A DNA stretch of 64,000 nucleotides, from positions 3,853,501 to 3,917,500 of the forward strand of contig NZ_CP127162.1 of assembly GCF_030263935.1 (NCBI RefSeq). The letters run 5' to 3'. Origin of the DNA: Paenibacillus polygoni (lineage in GTDB: Bacteria; Bacillota; Bacilli; Paenibacillales; Paenibacillaceae). The notes under the pieces are model-generated. The model did not search any database and was not told where the DNA came from. It saw only the letters and a program-made list of their open reading frames with translations. Positions within the stretch are counted from its first letter, which is position 1; every line of letters starts with the position of its first letter. Made by a program: the position numbers and the translations under genes. Shown here in pieces: positions 43,913 through 54,235 of the stretch.

Positions 43913-45253
43913 ATGCTTGATTATCAGCTTTGGCTGACCTTTGGTGTATTCATCACTACTGTGACCTTCTTAATGTGGCGTCCACGCGGAATGAATGAAT
44001 CGATTCCAACCTCTTTGGGCGCCCTTCTTCTTATCCTTACGGGGGTAACCAGTTATACCAACATTATAGATATTTTCGGTATCGTCTCAGGGGCTGCCGT
44101 AACCATCCTATCGACCATTGTCATGTCCATTATTCTAGATAGTATCGGTTTCTTTCGCTGGATTGCGATCAACATGATTGATAAGGCAAAGGGGTCCGGT
44201 ATCGCATTATTTTGGCTTATCATCTTGCTCTGTTTTCTGATGACCATATTTTTTAACAATGACGGCAGTATACTGATCACCACCCCCATTATCATTCGCA
44301 TCTGTTCTATGCTTCGTTTGAAATTGCATCAAAAACTTCCTTATCTACTCTCTGGGGCGTTAATTGCAACAGCTTCAAGTGCTCCCATCGGGTTAAGTAA
44401 TTTAGCAAATCTAATTGCACTAAAAATGGTGGGACTCAACTTAAACACGTACACACTCATGATGTTTGTCCCTTCTATGCTCGGTATTCTAAGTATGATG
44501 TTATTACTCTATTATTACTTCCGTAAAAATATCCCTAGAAAGATTTATTATTTCCCCAATTCATTCTCTTCAAAAAACTATCATCCATTACAAACCGCAC
44601 CTAATGAAGAGGAAAAGGTGGATTGGTGGCTATTCCGAGTCTGCATCAGCATTGTCGTTTTCATTCGCGGAGGTTTTTTTCTAGCCGAAATCGTAGGTAT
44701 TCCCATGGAGATCGTTGCAGTTACTGGCGTTGTTCTCTTGTTATGCGTTAGATATTACCGTACTCGCCAAGGACTGCGAGATGTGTTTACACAGACACCT
44801 TGGCATATCTTATTGTTTGCATTCAGTATCTATGTAATTGTGGATAGTCTGCACCGGGCCGGTATCACAGAATCATTAATCGATCTATTAAAACCGGTTG
44901 CTGAAATGGGAGATGCTGCTTTGATTCTATCATCCGGCATTTTGCTTACTTTCCTATCGAATCTAGTAAACAATCTACCTTCTGTGATGATTGGAACTTT
45001 TGTAGTTACAGATCTCGGCCTAACCGATCATCAACTCCACCTAGCTTATCTCGCTAATATTTTAGGAAGTGATATTGGAGCATTGCTGACACCAATCGGC
45101 ACCCTCGCAACACTGATCTGGATGTACATTTTAAAAACTCACCATATTCGGATCTCTTGGAAACAGTATATGAAAGTCACGTTTATTGTGATACCCATTA
45201 GTTTAATCATCAGCCTAATCTCTCTGTATATTTGGACATTCATTTTATTTTGA
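43913..45253 (+). CDS. ArsB/SLC13-type ion permease
   Basis: This 446-aa membrane protein has about eleven helices and features of the ArsB/NhaD (ion transporter) superfamily: FFNNDGSILITTPIIIRI in the first half and FLSNLVNNLPSVMIGTFVV plus LGSDIGALLTPIGTLATLIW in the second. Arsenite/antimonite efflux is the best-known activity, but no arsR, arsC or arsA is nearby, so another anion is possible. ATG 43913 uses AGGAGG about 12 nt upstream; the in-frame GTG at 43898 abuts it. It sits between two Sm-like-repeat genes. Confidence 0.85.
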   Translation: MLDYQLWLTFGVFITTVTFLMWRPRGMNESIPTSLGALLLILTGVTSYTNIIDIFGIVSGAAVTILSTIVMSIILDSIGFFRWIAINMIDKAKGSGIALFWLIILLCFLMTIFFNNDGSILITTPIIIRICSMLRLKLHQKLPYLLSGALIATASSAPIGLSNLANLIALKMVGLNLNTYTLMMFVPSMLGILSMMLLLYYYFRKNIPRKIYYFPNSFSSKNYHPLQTAPNEEEKVDWWLFRVCISIVVFIRGGFFLAEIVGIPMEIVAVTGVVLLLCVRYYRTRQGLRDVFTQTPWHILLFAFSIYVIVDSLHRAGITESLIDLLKPVAEMGDAALILSSGILLTFLSNLVNNLPSVMIGTFVVTDLGLTDHQLHLAYLANILGSDIGALLTPIGTLATLIWMYILKTHHIRISWKQYMKVTFIVIPISLIISLISLYIWTFILF

Positions 45254-45266
45254 GAGGAGGTAAACC

Positions 45267-45929
45267 ATGCAGCTGATTACATCTTGGTTAGGCAAACAAG
45301 CAGAATTCGTACTTTCCGGTTGTAAGAACTCGATCCAAGGAGAAATAATCGATATTGGAAATGATATTGTGGTCGTCTATGAAAATGATCGTTATATTTA
45401 TATACCAATTCATCATCTGCAGCAGATGAGACTTACTCCCAATCGAAGTAATATGACCGACAGCACGCCTCCTGACCCTGCCATTGATCATAGCAAAATT
45501 TCGTATCGTAAAATACTCATGAATTCAAGAGGGATCTTTAGTGAAGTATCTCTAGGCGATCAATCAATACATGGATATGTCACTGCGATTATGAACGATT
45601 ACTTTGTATTTTTCTCCCCCCTCCACCACTCCGTGTATATATCTGTAAAGCACCTAAAATATATCGTACCCTACCCGGTAAATACGACCCCATTCTCCCT
45701 GAGACACGACCATTTTCCTGTACAACCTGCTGCTATATCGCTATCTAGGACGCTGGATCAACAGATTCATAAACTAGAAGGACAACTTGTTACTCTGAAC
45801 CTTGGAGCAAAACCGTACCGAGCCGGATTATTAAAAAGCGTGGAAGGTAATCTGCTCGAATTGGTAGAGGCAGAAGGCATATCTCTCATGATGCACACGG
45901 ATCATATCCAAGCGATTCATGTACCCTAA
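45267..45929 (+). CDS. Three-repeat Sm-like (DUF2642-like) protein
   Basis: This 220-aa protein has three units of the same kind as in the gene at 43091: GEIIDIGNDIVVVYENDRYIYIPIHHLQQM, then GYVTAIMNDYFVFFSPLHHSVYISVKHLKYI, then AGLLKSVEGNLLELVEAEGISLMMHTDHIQAI. Each is a beta-rich fold closed by a short helical H-x-L/I-Q/K motif. No signal or membrane helix is present and there is no low-complexity tail. It follows the ArsB-like gene by 13 nt with GAGAGGAGG, and a terminator ends the operon. Function unknown. Confidence 0.7.
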   Translation: MQLITSWLGKQAEFVLSGCKNSIQGEIIDIGNDIVVVYENDRYIYIPIHHLQQMRLTPNRSNMTDSTPPDPAIDHSKISYRKILMNSRGIFSEVSLGDQSIHGYVTAIMNDYFVFFSPLHHSVYISVKHLKYIVPYPVNTTPFSLRHDHFPVQPAAISLSRTLDQQIHKLEGQLVTLNLGAKPYRAGLLKSVEGNLLELVEAEGISLMMHTDHIQAIHVP

Positions 45930-45948
45930 TAAGTATAAAAACACAAAA

Positions 45949-45988
45949 AGACCTTACTGAGGCTCTAATCCTCGCAAGGTCTTTTTCC
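45949..45988 (+). terminator. Terminator of the Sm-like/ArsB operon
   Basis: AAGACCTTACTGAGG pairs with CCTCGCAAGGTCTT around 7 nt, followed by TTTCCC. Confidence 0.75.
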
Positions 45989-46075
45989 CTATTATTATTT
46001 CCATAATGGATTGAATCCATTTCATAATTCCTTTAGCTGCTTAAATCAGGACAATAGGTACCTTGAAAAATGGAG

Positions 46076-46441
46076 CTACTTCTTCTCCCATACTAACTCA
46101 AGCTTTGTTTTGTCTGATCCCTGAATATATATTTTATGTAGATCTTTATATTCGTTTTTAATGTTGAGATGGAATTCACCACTGGATTTTTGGAGGCTGA
46201 GTAGATTTCCCTGAATTTGTACATAAAGGGCTTGATCACGGTAATCTACTTTGTATCCTTTGTACAAGCTGGCACTATCTATAAATCCACCTGTCAAAGA
46301 TATAGATCGATTGGATACCTTGCTTTCCGATATATAGATGGATTCTGGATTGATTACATTAAAATTCGATAACAAGATGATTCCAATAATGACGATAAAA
46401 AAGCCAATGATCATTCCGATCCTCATCATAGCGCCCTTCAA
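46076..46441 (-). CDS. Small membrane-anchored hypothetical protein
   Basis: This 121-aa protein has one N-terminal helix (MRIGMIIGFFIVIIGIILLSNF) and an extracellular beta-rich domain (ISLTGGFIDSASLYKGYKVDYRDQALYVQIQGNLL). I do not recognise the family; it may be a lipid- or wall-facing protein. TTG 46441 has GAGGTG eight bases upstream, and an ATG five codons later is an alternative start. It stands alone between the ArsB operon and the PTS operon. Confidence 0.65.
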   Translation of the reverse strand: MKGAMMRIGMIIGFFIVIIGIILLSNFNVINPESIYISESKVSNRSISLTGGFIDSASLYKGYKVDYRDQALYVQIQGNLLSLQKSSGEFHLNIKNEYKDLHKIYIQGSDKTKLELVWEKK

Positions 46442-46542
46442 GAAATATTCACCTCGTCCTTTTTGATTAAAGTCTACCCTGTCAATCAGGAAGAAGCAAT
46501 GCTCTTTACAATCTGCTTCATCCAGTTCAGTTCACGGTTCAT

Positions 46543-46577
46543 AAAAAAAACGGTATCCGCATAAAAGCGAATACCGT
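46543..46577 (-). terminator. Terminator of the ptsGHI operon
   Basis: ACGGTATTCGC pairs with GCGGATACCGT around 6 nt and is followed by eight T on the minus strand, below ptsI. Confidence 0.8.
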
Positions 46578-46633
46578 AGTTACTGCAAAAGCAGTTATAA
46601 AATTACATTGGAAAATGATAAAGGTCTTGAAAA

Positions 46634-48346
46634 CTATTGTCCGATACTGCGAACAAGCTCAACGACTTGTTCTGCGGTTTGCATATCCAGCGCTTTTGCC
46701 GCAAGTTCCTTCATTTCTGCTTGAGACAGCTTCGTCAGCTGACTGCGTGCAGGAAGAATGGAAGTTGCGCTCATGCTGAATTCATCAAGACCGAGGCCAA
46801 GAAGAAGCGGAATAGCTGTTGTATCTCCTGCCATCTCACCGCACATTCCTGTCCATTTACCTTCACGATGCGATGCATCAATAACCATTTTGATTAAGCG
46901 AAGGATGGATGGGTTATATGGTTGATACAAGTAAGATACACGCTCATTCATGCGGTCTGCTGCCATTGTGTACTGAATCAGATCGTTTGTTCCGATACTG
47001 AAGAAGTCCACTTCTTTCGCAAATTGATCCGCTAATACCGCAGTGGAAGGAATCTCAACCATGATACCAAGCTGAATGTTATCTGCAACTTCGATACCTT
47101 CCTTCACAAGCTTCTCCTTCTCTTCAAGAAGAACAGCTTTTGCTTCACGGAATTCACCCAGTGTTGCGATCATCGGGAACATAATTTTTAGGTTCCCATG
47201 GACACTCGCACGCAGCAATGCGCGTAGCTGTGTACGGAAGATATCCTGACGATCAAGGCACAGACGAACTGCACGGAAGCCAAGGAAAGGATTCATTTCT
47301 TTTGGAAGATCAAGGTATGGAAGTTCTTTATCGCCACCAATATCTAGTGTACGAACAACAACCGGTTTCCCTTCCATTTTTTCAAGAACCGTTTTGTATG
47401 CATTATATTGTACATCTTCGGAAGGAAGCTTATCGCGTCCCATATATAGGAATTCTGTACGATACAGACCAACGCCTTCTCCGCCGTTATCAAGCACGCC
47501 TGCTACATCATTAGGAGTACCGATGTTCGCAGCAAGCTCTACATGAACGCCATCAACAGTTACAGTCGGCTCGTCGCGAAGTTTTCTCCACTCTTCAACC
47601 TGAGCAGCGTATGCAGCTTGTTTGGACTTATATTCTTCAACCACGGAATCTTCCGGGTTAACAAGAACTTGTCCATCTAGTCCGTCTACGATGATCAGAT
47701 CGCCGCTTTTAGCTTGTGAAAGAATGTCTTTTGTTCCTACTACAGCAGGAATTTCAAGAGATCTCGCCATAATTGCAGAGTGAGAAGTACGTCCGCCAAT
47801 GTTCGTTGCAAAACCAAGAACATATTTACGGTTGAGCTGCGCTGTATCCGAAGGAGTTAGATCTTCTGCAAGAACAACCACTTCTTCATCAATCTCTGCT
47901 GGATTTGCAACTTTAAGACCAAGCAAGTGACCAAGCACACGCTTTGTAACGTCACGCATATCCGCAGCACGTTCTTGAAGATAAGCACTCTTCATATTTT
48001 CAAACATTTGAATAAAGGTAGTTGCTGTTTCATCCAAAGCAAACTCAGCGTTCACTTTTTCATCAGCAATTTTGGATCTTACCGGATCAATCAGTTCAGG
48101 ATCATCCAGGATCAAAAGATGAGATGCAAAGATCTCTGCTTTTTTCTCCCCAAGTTCCCGTAACGTTTTTTCTTTGATTGCCTCGAGTTCGGCTCTGGAT
48201 TTATCCAAAGCCGACTCCAGTTTAGCAATCTCTGCGTCTACGTCGTTAATCGAGCGTTTTTCTACAGAGTAATCAGGGTGCTCCAAGATAAACGCTCGGG
48301 CAATGGCAATACCAGCCGAAGCAGCAATCCCGGAAACATTAGGCAT
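46634..48346 (-). CDS. ptsI: PTS enzyme I (phosphoenolpyruvate-protein phosphotransferase)
   Basis: This 570-aa cytoplasmic enzyme starts the PTS cascade by taking phosphate from PEP. The phosphohistidine is H189 in [12 protein letters not shown]. The C-terminal PEP-binding barrel includes [15 protein letters not shown]-like [24 protein letters not shown] and the active cysteine region [11 protein letters not shown] 48346 lies inside the end of ptsH, overlapping by 8 nt (ATGCCTAA), so the two are translationally coupled. The longer upstream frame is within ptsH and is not used. Confidence 0.97.
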   Translation of the reverse strand: MPNVSGIAASAGIAIARAFILEHPDYSVEKRSINDVDAEIAKLESALDKSRAELEAIKEKTLRELGEKKAEIFASHLLILDDPELIDPVRSKIADEKVNAEFALDETATTFIQMFENMKSAYLQERAADMRDVTKRVLGHLLGLKVANPAEIDEEVVVLAEDLTPSDTAQLNRKYVLGFATNIGGRTSHSAIMARSLEIPAVVGTKDILSQAKSGDLIIVDGLDGQVLVNPEDSVVEEYKSKQAAYAAQVEEWRKLRDEPTVTVDGVHVELAANIGTPNDVAGVLDNGGEGVGLYRTEFLYMGRDKLPSEDVQYNAYKTVLEKMEGKPVVVRTLDIGGDKELPYLDLPKEMNPFLGFRAVRLCLDRQDIFRTQLRALLRASVHGNLKIMFPMIATLGEFREAKAVLLEEKEKLVKEGIEVADNIQLGIMVEIPSTAVLADQFAKEVDFFSIGTNDLIQYTMAADRMNERVSYLYQPYNPSILRLIKMVIDASHREGKWTGMCGEMAGDTTAIPLLLGLGLDEFSMSATSILPARSQLTKLSQAEMKELAAKALDMQTAEQVVELVRSIGQ

Positions 48347-48614
48347 TAATTTCGCCCAACCCTTCGTTAACCATAACATCAGTCAAAGCTTGAAGTGCTT
48401 CTGCTTCGCCTTCGCCGTTAACGATGATGCTGATTTCATCACCTTTTTCAAGACCAAGAGAAAGTACGCCCAAGATGGATTTCAAAGTTACTTTTTTACC
48501 TTTTGCTTCTGCGAAAGATTCTGCACCTTTGAATTTGTTAGCTGTGTTTACCAGCGCTGTAGCTGGACGTGCATGGATACCGTCTTCGTCTGTAATTCTG
48601 AATGTTTGTTGCAT
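48339..48614 (-). CDS. ptsH: PTS phosphocarrier protein HPr
   Basis: This 91-aa carrier passes phosphate from enzyme I to sugar-specific EIIA domains. The catalytic histidine is H14 in DGIHARPAT and the regulatory serine S46 in [11 protein letters not shown], the target of HPr kinase. HPr-Ser-P is the CcpA cofactor in Firmicutes, linking this operon to the cre-like sites noted elsewhere. It lies 105 nt below ptsG. Confidence 0.97.
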   Translation of the reverse strand: MQQTFRITDEDGIHARPATALVNTANKFKGAESFAEAKGKKVTLKSILGVLSLGLEKGDEISIIVNGEGEAEALQALTDVMVNEGLGEINA

Positions 48615-48719
48615 ATGGATTCATCCCACTTTCTGTTATTTTAGTTTGGATTTCATTTCAACCATAAAATCACGTAATACATATTACCTTTTTTTCAATG
48701 GTTGTGAACCTCAAAATTT

Positions 48720-50774
48720 TTAATGAATTGTGATAATTTTGTCTTCTCCGGCCTTTTGCACACCTGATTTTTCCAACTTAACCACTGCGCCTTCAGGCAG
48801 ATTAGAGAAAATTACTGGGGAAATAATGGATGGCGCATGTGCTTTTACATACTCCACATCTACTTCCATGATTGGTTGACCAGCGGATACAAGATCGCCT
48901 TCTTCAACCAAGACTTTGAACCCTTGTCCTTTGAGTTTAACGGTGTTAACCCCAATGTGAACAAGTACTTCTTTTCCACCATCGGACAAAATGCCGATTG
49001 CGTGCTTACTAGGGAATACGTTAAATACTTTTCCGTTTACCGGAGAATGAATCGTATTCTCATGTGGCAGGAAGGCAAAACCATCACCTGTCATTTTCTC
49101 AGAGAAAACGGGGTCAGGTACTTGCGTGATATCCAGAAGTTCACCATTAGCAGGCATTACAATTTGCTCAGGAATAATCGCTTCACCAGACTCCCCTTGA
49201 GCTTGTTCTACCTCTGGTTCTGGATCAACTTCCGGTGCCGCAGGAGTACGGCCATCCATAATATCTTTCATTTGCGACTTGATTGTGTCTGAACGTGTAC
49301 CGAAAATAGCTTGTACATTATTACCCACTTCAAGAACACCCGAAGCGCCTAAATCTTTTAGACGATTCTTATCAACTGTCGATTTATCTTTAACTTCAAT
49401 ACGAAGTCTGGTGATACAAGCATCGAGGTGTTTAATATTATCCGGACCGCCAAAAGCTTTCAAGATTTGATGAGGCAGTTCGTCTTTTGAACCTGAACCC
49501 GCCGAACCAGTCTCAATGACTTTTTCTTCACGTCCCGGTGTTTTGAGATTAAATTTCGTAATAACAAAACGGAAACCGAAGTAGTAAATTACCGCAAATG
49601 CAAGACCTACGACGATAACCAGATACCAAGGCGTACGGTTAGGAATTACCCCGAACAAGATGTAGTCAATTAAACCGCCCGAGAATGTCATCCCGATTTT
49701 AACGCCCAGAATTTGCATGATCATAAAAGATAGACCTGCGAATACCGCATGAACTGCAAACAAAAGCGGTGCAACAAACAAGAAAGAAAATTCAAGTGGC
49801 TCTGTAATCCCTGTAAGGAACGCAGTAAGAGCACCGGATACCATCAGGGAACCAACTACTTTTTTATTTTCTGGTTTCGCTGTATGATAGATCGCCAGCG
49901 CTGCTGCAGGAAGTCCGAACATCATGAACGGATATTTACCGGTAGTAAACGTACCTGCTGTGAATTCAACACCATCACGAAGCTGCGCCATGAAGATACG
50001 CTGGTCACCGCGAATAACTTCACCTGCTTTGTTGACATATTCTCCAAATTCAAACCAGAACGGAGAATAGAAAATATGGTGAAGACCAAAAGGAATCAGC
50101 GAGCGTTCGATGGTTCCGAAGATAAACGCGGACAGTGTCTCGTTTGAACTAATCATGCTCTGAGACACAAAGTTTAGTCCATGTTGAATCGGCGGCCATA
50201 CAAGTGTAAGAACCAATCCGATTATTAAGGAAAACGCGGCTGTTGCAATAGGTACAAAACGTTTACCTGCAAAGAATCCCAAATACGACGGAAGTTCAAT
50301 TTTGAAGAATCTATTGTACATCGCCGCAGCCAAGATCCCGATGATAATACCGCCAAATACCCCAGTCTGTAAGGTAGGAATACCTAGGACATTCGCATAT
50401 GCAGCGCCTTGTTGTGATAATACATACTCGTTTACACCGAGTATTGTTCCCATCGTTACATTCATGATGAGATAACCAATAATCGCTGCGAGTCCGGCTA
50501 CCCCGTCTCCACCAGCAAGTCCTACCGCAACCCCAACTGCAAACAGTAAGGACAAGTTATCGAATACGATTTGCCCTGAGTTCATAAGAACATTGGCAAT
50601 CACCTGTACCCAGTGTGCTTCTAGGACAGGTACGTATTGCAGAAAGTCTGGATTAGCTAACAAGTTACCAATCCCTAGAAGCAAACCGGCTGCCGGCAAG
50701 ATCGCTACCGGAAGCATGACCGCTTTACCGACACGCTGCAACACGCCGAAAAGCTTTTTGAACATTTTCGTCAC
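48720..50774 (-). CDS. ptsG: PTS glucose transporter EIICBA
   Basis: This 684-aa membrane permease has domain order IIC (~1-405, with [18 protein letters not shown]), IIB (~430-510, phosphocysteine in [12 protein letters not shown]) and IIA (~540-684, with phosphohistidine region [14 protein letters not shown]). It imports and phosphorylates glucose. Transcription is controlled at a leader terminator overlapped by a GlcT-binding RAT sequence. This matches the B. subtilis glcT-ptsG-ptsH-ptsI order. Confidence 0.96.
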   Translation of the reverse strand: MTKMFKKLFGVLQRVGKAVMLPVAILPAAGLLLGIGNLLANPDFLQYVPVLEAHWVQVIANVLMNSGQIVFDNLSLLFAVGVAVGLAGGDGVAGLAAIIGYLIMNVTMGTILGVNEYVLSQQGAAYANVLGIPTLQTGVFGGIIIGILAAAMYNRFFKIELPSYLGFFAGKRFVPIATAAFSLIIGLVLTLVWPPIQHGLNFVSQSMISSNETLSAFIFGTIERSLIPFGLHHIFYSPFWFEFGEYVNKAGEVIRGDQRIFMAQLRDGVEFTAGTFTTGKYPFMMFGLPAAALAIYHTAKPENKKVVGSLMVSGALTAFLTGITEPLEFSFLFVAPLLFAVHAVFAGLSFMIMQILGVKIGMTFSGGLIDYILFGVIPNRTPWYLVIVVGLAFAVIYYFGFRFVITKFNLKTPGREEKVIETGSAGSGSKDELPHQILKAFGGPDNIKHLDACITRLRIEVKDKSTVDKNRLKDLGASGVLEVGNNVQAIFGTRSDTIKSQMKDIMDGRTPAAPEVDPEPEVEQAQGESGEAIIPEQIVMPANGELLDITQVPDPVFSEKMTGDGFAFLPHENTIHSPVNGKVFNVFPSKHAIGILSDGGKEVLVHIGVNTVKLKGQGFKVLVEEGDLVSAGQPIMEVDVEYVKAHAPSIISPVIFSNLPEGAVVKLEKSGVQKAGEDKIITIH

Positions 50775-50812
50775 TCCTTCTGTAAAATCAACCTAGTGTT
50801 AATTGAAAACGC

Positions 50813-50930
50813 AAAAAAAAGCATGAGTTAATAGAGTATTCTTGTTCGACCTATGGGTTATCTTGCCCCAATATGGTCTTCATCAATCATACTTTTCTCA
50901 ACTCATGCCTGATCGTATCAGTAACACGTT
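50813..50930 (-). promoter_or_regulatory. GlcT antiterminator (RAT) overlapping the ptsG leader terminator
   Basis: On the minus strand, the RAT-like sequence ACGTGTTACTGAT...GATCAGGCATGAGTT occupies about 50900-50930. Its GCATGAGTT also forms the 5' arm of a long terminator whose 3' arm AACTCATGC (50821-50829) is followed by eight T. The two structures are mutually exclusive, which is the known GlcT mechanism upstream of ptsG. Confidence 0.92.
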
Positions 50931-51013
50931 GTAAGTATTAAGTTGTTAAGCTTGTCAAGGACTACATAATAGCACCATCTAAAAAAGAGTGCAAGCCTTT
51001 TCAACAAAAAAAT

Positions 51014-51868
51014 TCATTTTTTTGTTTCCTGCTCTTTTTTTTGTGACAATCTTTGTAAATGTAACGCGAGATAGCTCACTTCGGCTGCATACACCGCATG
51101 CTTCATTCGTTTTTCCATAACTTTGGTTAACGTCCAGGAAAGAGAGTACATCTCCGGATATTCTTTACTTAGCAGAGAATCCAGTTTTTGTACCTCAGCT
51201 ACTTCTTCACCGCGCTTAATCCGTTCTATTGCAAACCTTAAATGAGTAACAAGCCTAGAATAATCTAAGGATTGCCGAGGAATTTGATAATCAAGTTTAT
51301 CTTCTACAATCGCTACAAGATCAGCTATTAATTTAGAGTGTTGCTGCACTTCGCTTAAATTCTGATTCGTCATTGCGCTGTAGATATGGAGAGCGACAAA
51401 TCCTACTTCTTCTTCTCCTAAGTCTACACCAAGCCGTTCCTTGATGAGATTTATGGCATAAGATGCTAAACGATACTCCATTGGATAAATTTCCTTCGTC
51501 TCATACAAAAAAGGATTGTGAAGTACAATTCCTTGTTCCATCCGTTTCATTGCAAATGCAATATGATCCGTTAGAGCAATATGAATATGTTCATTTAACT
51601 TCACATTACTCTCACTTGTTATATATAAAATAATATCGTTTATTGTCTCTATTAGTTGTTCACTCACTCGCGGAACGAGTTGTTTGTACTGCTCTTGTTC
51701 TTCCTGATTGGTTAAAATAAACATCTTCTCTACTGTTTGAAGCGGGATGATATCTCCAGACTTGCGATGAAAACCAATCCCCTTACCGATAACAACAACT
51801 TCCTCGTGTTCTGGATGGGTTCCAATAATAACGTTATTGTTCAGTACTTTTGCCACTTTCAGGTTCAC
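51014..51868 (-). CDS. glcT: Transcription antiterminator GlcT
   Basis: This 284-aa BglG-family regulator has an RNA-binding CAT domain (~1-60, VLNNNVIIGTHPEHEEVVVIGKGIGF) and two PTS regulation domains with conserved histidines (PRD1 near LNEHIHIALTDHIAFA, PRD2 near VTHLRFAIERIKRG). It binds the RAT element in front of ptsG when glucose is available and prevents termination. It lies directly upstream of its target on the same strand. Confidence 0.95.
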   Translation of the reverse strand: MNLKVAKVLNNNVIIGTHPEHEEVVVIGKGIGFHRKSGDIIPLQTVEKMFILTNQEEQEQYKQLVPRVSEQLIETINDIILYITSESNVKLNEHIHIALTDHIAFAMKRMEQGIVLHNPFLYETKEIYPMEYRLASYAINLIKERLGVDLGEEEVGFVALHIYSAMTNQNLSEVQQHSKLIADLVAIVEDKLDYQIPRQSLDYSRLVTHLRFAIERIKRGEEVAEVQKLDSLLSKEYPEMYSLSWTLTKVMEKRMKHAVYAAEVSYLALHLQRLSQKKEQETKK

Positions 51869-52007
51869 TTTTGCACCTCTTTTGCCTCATAATTCTTGTA
51901 ACATCCGCATAGTAAATTCAGATAAGGCATACTGCTAAAAGTAACAAATTATGAGGCAGAGGTCAAATGTAGATCATAGTAAATAAATGAATGATGCGGG
52001 TAATTCC

Positions 52008-53531
52008 TTAGATTGAATCTTTGGTTACTGCAACTTCAGCAGGAATATTGATTTTTTCTATTGCTGCTGGCTCTACACTTCCTTTTTTGGTTAAGCCTTT
52101 GATCAGCTGTTCTACGTCAATGCCAGATACACTCTTCAGCATTTCCGGCGCGGTCGCCATAAGTTCTGTCACATAATTACTTACGCGTGCAGCACCCTCG
52201 CCTTTCCCCGTATCCACAACGGTTAACTTATCAATAGAGGAGATTGGTTCTGCAATCTTACCTGCAAGTTCAGGCAGCATTTTCACGATAATATCGAGTA
52301 CGGCTGCTTCTCCAAACTTTTGGAAGGCTTCGGCTAATTTTTCTTTTGCTTCCGCTTCAGCTAAACCGCGCAGACGAATAACTTCGGCATCTGCTGTACC
52401 TTTTGCGAGTTCTGCATCCGCCATCGCTTGGCCTTCGAGCCTTTTTTGTTCGGAAGTCGCTTTTGCCTGGGTTTCAATTGAATACTGAAGTGCTTCTGCT
52501 TCTCGCATTCTTTTTGTTCTATCCGCTTCTGCTGCCTGTTCAACGGCATAACGGTCGGCTTCCGCCTTCTTCTTCACTTCTGCATCATATTGTTTCTCAC
52601 GAACCATAATTTCTTTGGCTTGCAAATCAATTTCACGCTCTTTACGAACGAGTTCTACTTTCATTTGTTCCTCAACCATCGTCTGTTTTGCACGTGCTTC
52701 TTGGATATGATAAGCCTGATCCGCTTCTGCTTTTGCTGTATCTTGATCTTTCTTAAAGGAAGCGACTTTCAATTCTTTTTCTTTAGCAGCTTCTGCAATG
52801 TTCGTATCTCTTAAAAGTTCTGCTTTTTGTCCTTGCTCTTCTGCATTTGCCTTTTGAATTCTAGCATCCCGCACTGCTTCTGCTTCAGCAATTTCGGCAT
52901 CCCTTTTCACCATAGCAATACGCGGTTTACCAAGCGCATCCAAATAGCCGTGTTTATCACGTACATCTTTAATCGTAAATGATACAATGCTAAGCCCCAT
53001 TTTTTTGAGGTCTCTTGCAGCCACCCCTTGTACTTCTTGAGCAAAACGATCCCGGTTACGGTATACTTCTTCAACCGTCATCGTACCGAGAATGGCACGC
53101 AGATGTCCTTCAAGCACCTCCTGTGCTTCACCTCGCAGCGATTCCACAGGTTTTCCGATAAACTGCTCTGCTGCAGTGGATACGTCTTCAATTGAACTCC
53201 CTACTTTAATAATAGCGACTCCATCTGCAATAACAGGAACGCCTTGTTCTGTATATACCTCTGGGGTCGTTACATCAAGCTTGTGAGACAGTAATGAAAT
53301 GAATTCGGATTGCTGAAATACCGGCCATATAAACGTACCGCCGCCGCGAACAATTTTTATTTTGCGTCCGCTGTCATCATCTGAAATGTGTTTATTTCCT
53401 AAGAAAGAACCTGTTACAATCATGGCCTCATCCGGCCCAACTGTTTTGTACCTCGCCCAAAAAGCAATACCTAACACGAGAATCACACCTACAACGATGG
53501 CAGGAACTACGAACACTTCTGGCATACTCAT
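52008..53531 (-). CDS. floT: Flotillin (YuaG/FloT type)
   Basis: This 507-aa membrane scaffold has an N-terminal membrane anchor (VFVVPAIVVGVILVLGIAFW), an SPFH/PHB domain (~30-200) and a long Ala/Glu/Lys-rich coiled coil (~200-400) with many AEA/EAE repeats. FloT organises lipid microdomains and supports signalling and secretion complexes. Its partner NfeD lies 22 nt upstream, as in the B. subtilis yuaF-yuaG operon. Confidence 0.93.
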   Translation of the reverse strand: MSMPEVFVVPAIVVGVILVLGIAFWARYKTVGPDEAMIVTGSFLGNKHISDDDSGRKIKIVRGGGTFIWPVFQQSEFISLLSHKLDVTTPEVYTEQGVPVIADGVAIIKVGSSIEDVSTAAEQFIGKPVESLRGEAQEVLEGHLRAILGTMTVEEVYRNRDRFAQEVQGVAARDLKKMGLSIVSFTIKDVRDKHGYLDALGKPRIAMVKRDAEIAEAEAVRDARIQKANAEEQGQKAELLRDTNIAEAAKEKELKVASFKKDQDTAKAEADQAYHIQEARAKQTMVEEQMKVELVRKEREIDLQAKEIMVREKQYDAEVKKKAEADRYAVEQAAEADRTKRMREAEALQYSIETQAKATSEQKRLEGQAMADAELAKGTADAEVIRLRGLAEAEAKEKLAEAFQKFGEAAVLDIIVKMLPELAGKIAEPISSIDKLTVVDTGKGEGAARVSNYVTELMATAPEMLKSVSGIDVEQLIKGLTKKGSVEPAAIEKINIPAEVAVTKDSI

Positions 53532-53553
53532 CTCTCCTTATTATTACATATTG

Positions 53554-54072
53554 TTAATAATCCAGTTCAGCCACCTGAAGGACTCCATCAGCGACTTCGA
53601 CAACAACGACTTGAGCTCCGGCAAGAATAGGTTTAGATTCAAAACTGGTTGCGGTATGTACTGTATTTCCGCTCACCAACTTAATCATGACCTCTCCATA
53701 CCCTTTCTCTGGAACAGGAATTGTAATTTCACCCATCTTGCCTGTCAGCTCATTAAGGGAAAACCCGGTGGACATCTCACTATTTCGCGCTGGCTTTATA
53801 TAGGCGAAAAACACAAGTACGCCGCCTAACAGTCCAATAAGCAATGAAAGGAAAAGATGGCCTGCCGTATCGAGCTCTGTGTACTTGGAGAGCATAATTC
53901 CCGCTCCACCAAAGATTGTAATCACACTTGCGATGACCGTTGTATTCAAAAAATCGAACCCTGGGAAATCAGCAACACCTTCAAGCAAGCCATCCAGCAA
54001 ATCTCCAAATAATACACCGATTACTGCGAAAAGCGCTCCTCCTATAAGACAAGACCAGTATAAAGTTTCCAT
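53554..54072 (-). CDS. yuaF: NfeD-family membrane protein (YuaF type)
   Basis: This 172-aa protein has about three helices in residues 1-100 (METLYWSCLIGGALFAVIGVLF, TTVIASVITIFGGAGIML, LFLSLLIGLLGGVLVFFAY) and a C-terminal OB-fold (~110-172; LNELTGKMGEITIPVPEKGYGEVMI). NfeD proteins accompany flotillins. ATG 54072 follows AGAGGGGGTGG; 22 further open codons upstream are not needed. It forms a two-gene operon with the flotillin gene. Confidence 0.9.
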   Translation of the reverse strand: METLYWSCLIGGALFAVIGVLFGDLLDGLLEGVADFPGFDFLNTTVIASVITIFGGAGIMLSKYTELDTAGHLFLSLLIGLLGGVLVFFAYIKPARNSEMSTGFSLNELTGKMGEITIPVPEKGYGEVMIKLVSGNTVHTATSFESKPILAGAQVVVVEVADGVLQVAELDY

Positions 54073-54161
54073 GTTCCACCCCCTCTTCTGTTGTATGTAC
54101 ATGTAAATTAATACGTATGGATTAGGAAAATGTTTCAATATTTTGAAACTGTAGAAAAACG

Positions 54162-54205
54162 AATGAAAAAGCCCTTCGCAGAGTAAACACCTGCAAAGGG
54201 CTTTT
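54162..54205 (-). terminator. Terminator after the alcohol dehydrogenase gene
   Basis: AAAAGCCCTTTGCAG pairs with CTGCGAAGGGCTTTT around 9 nt on the minus strand, followed by T. Confidence 0.8.
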
Positions 54206-54235
54206 GGTTAGAATTAATATATATACGATTGCAAA

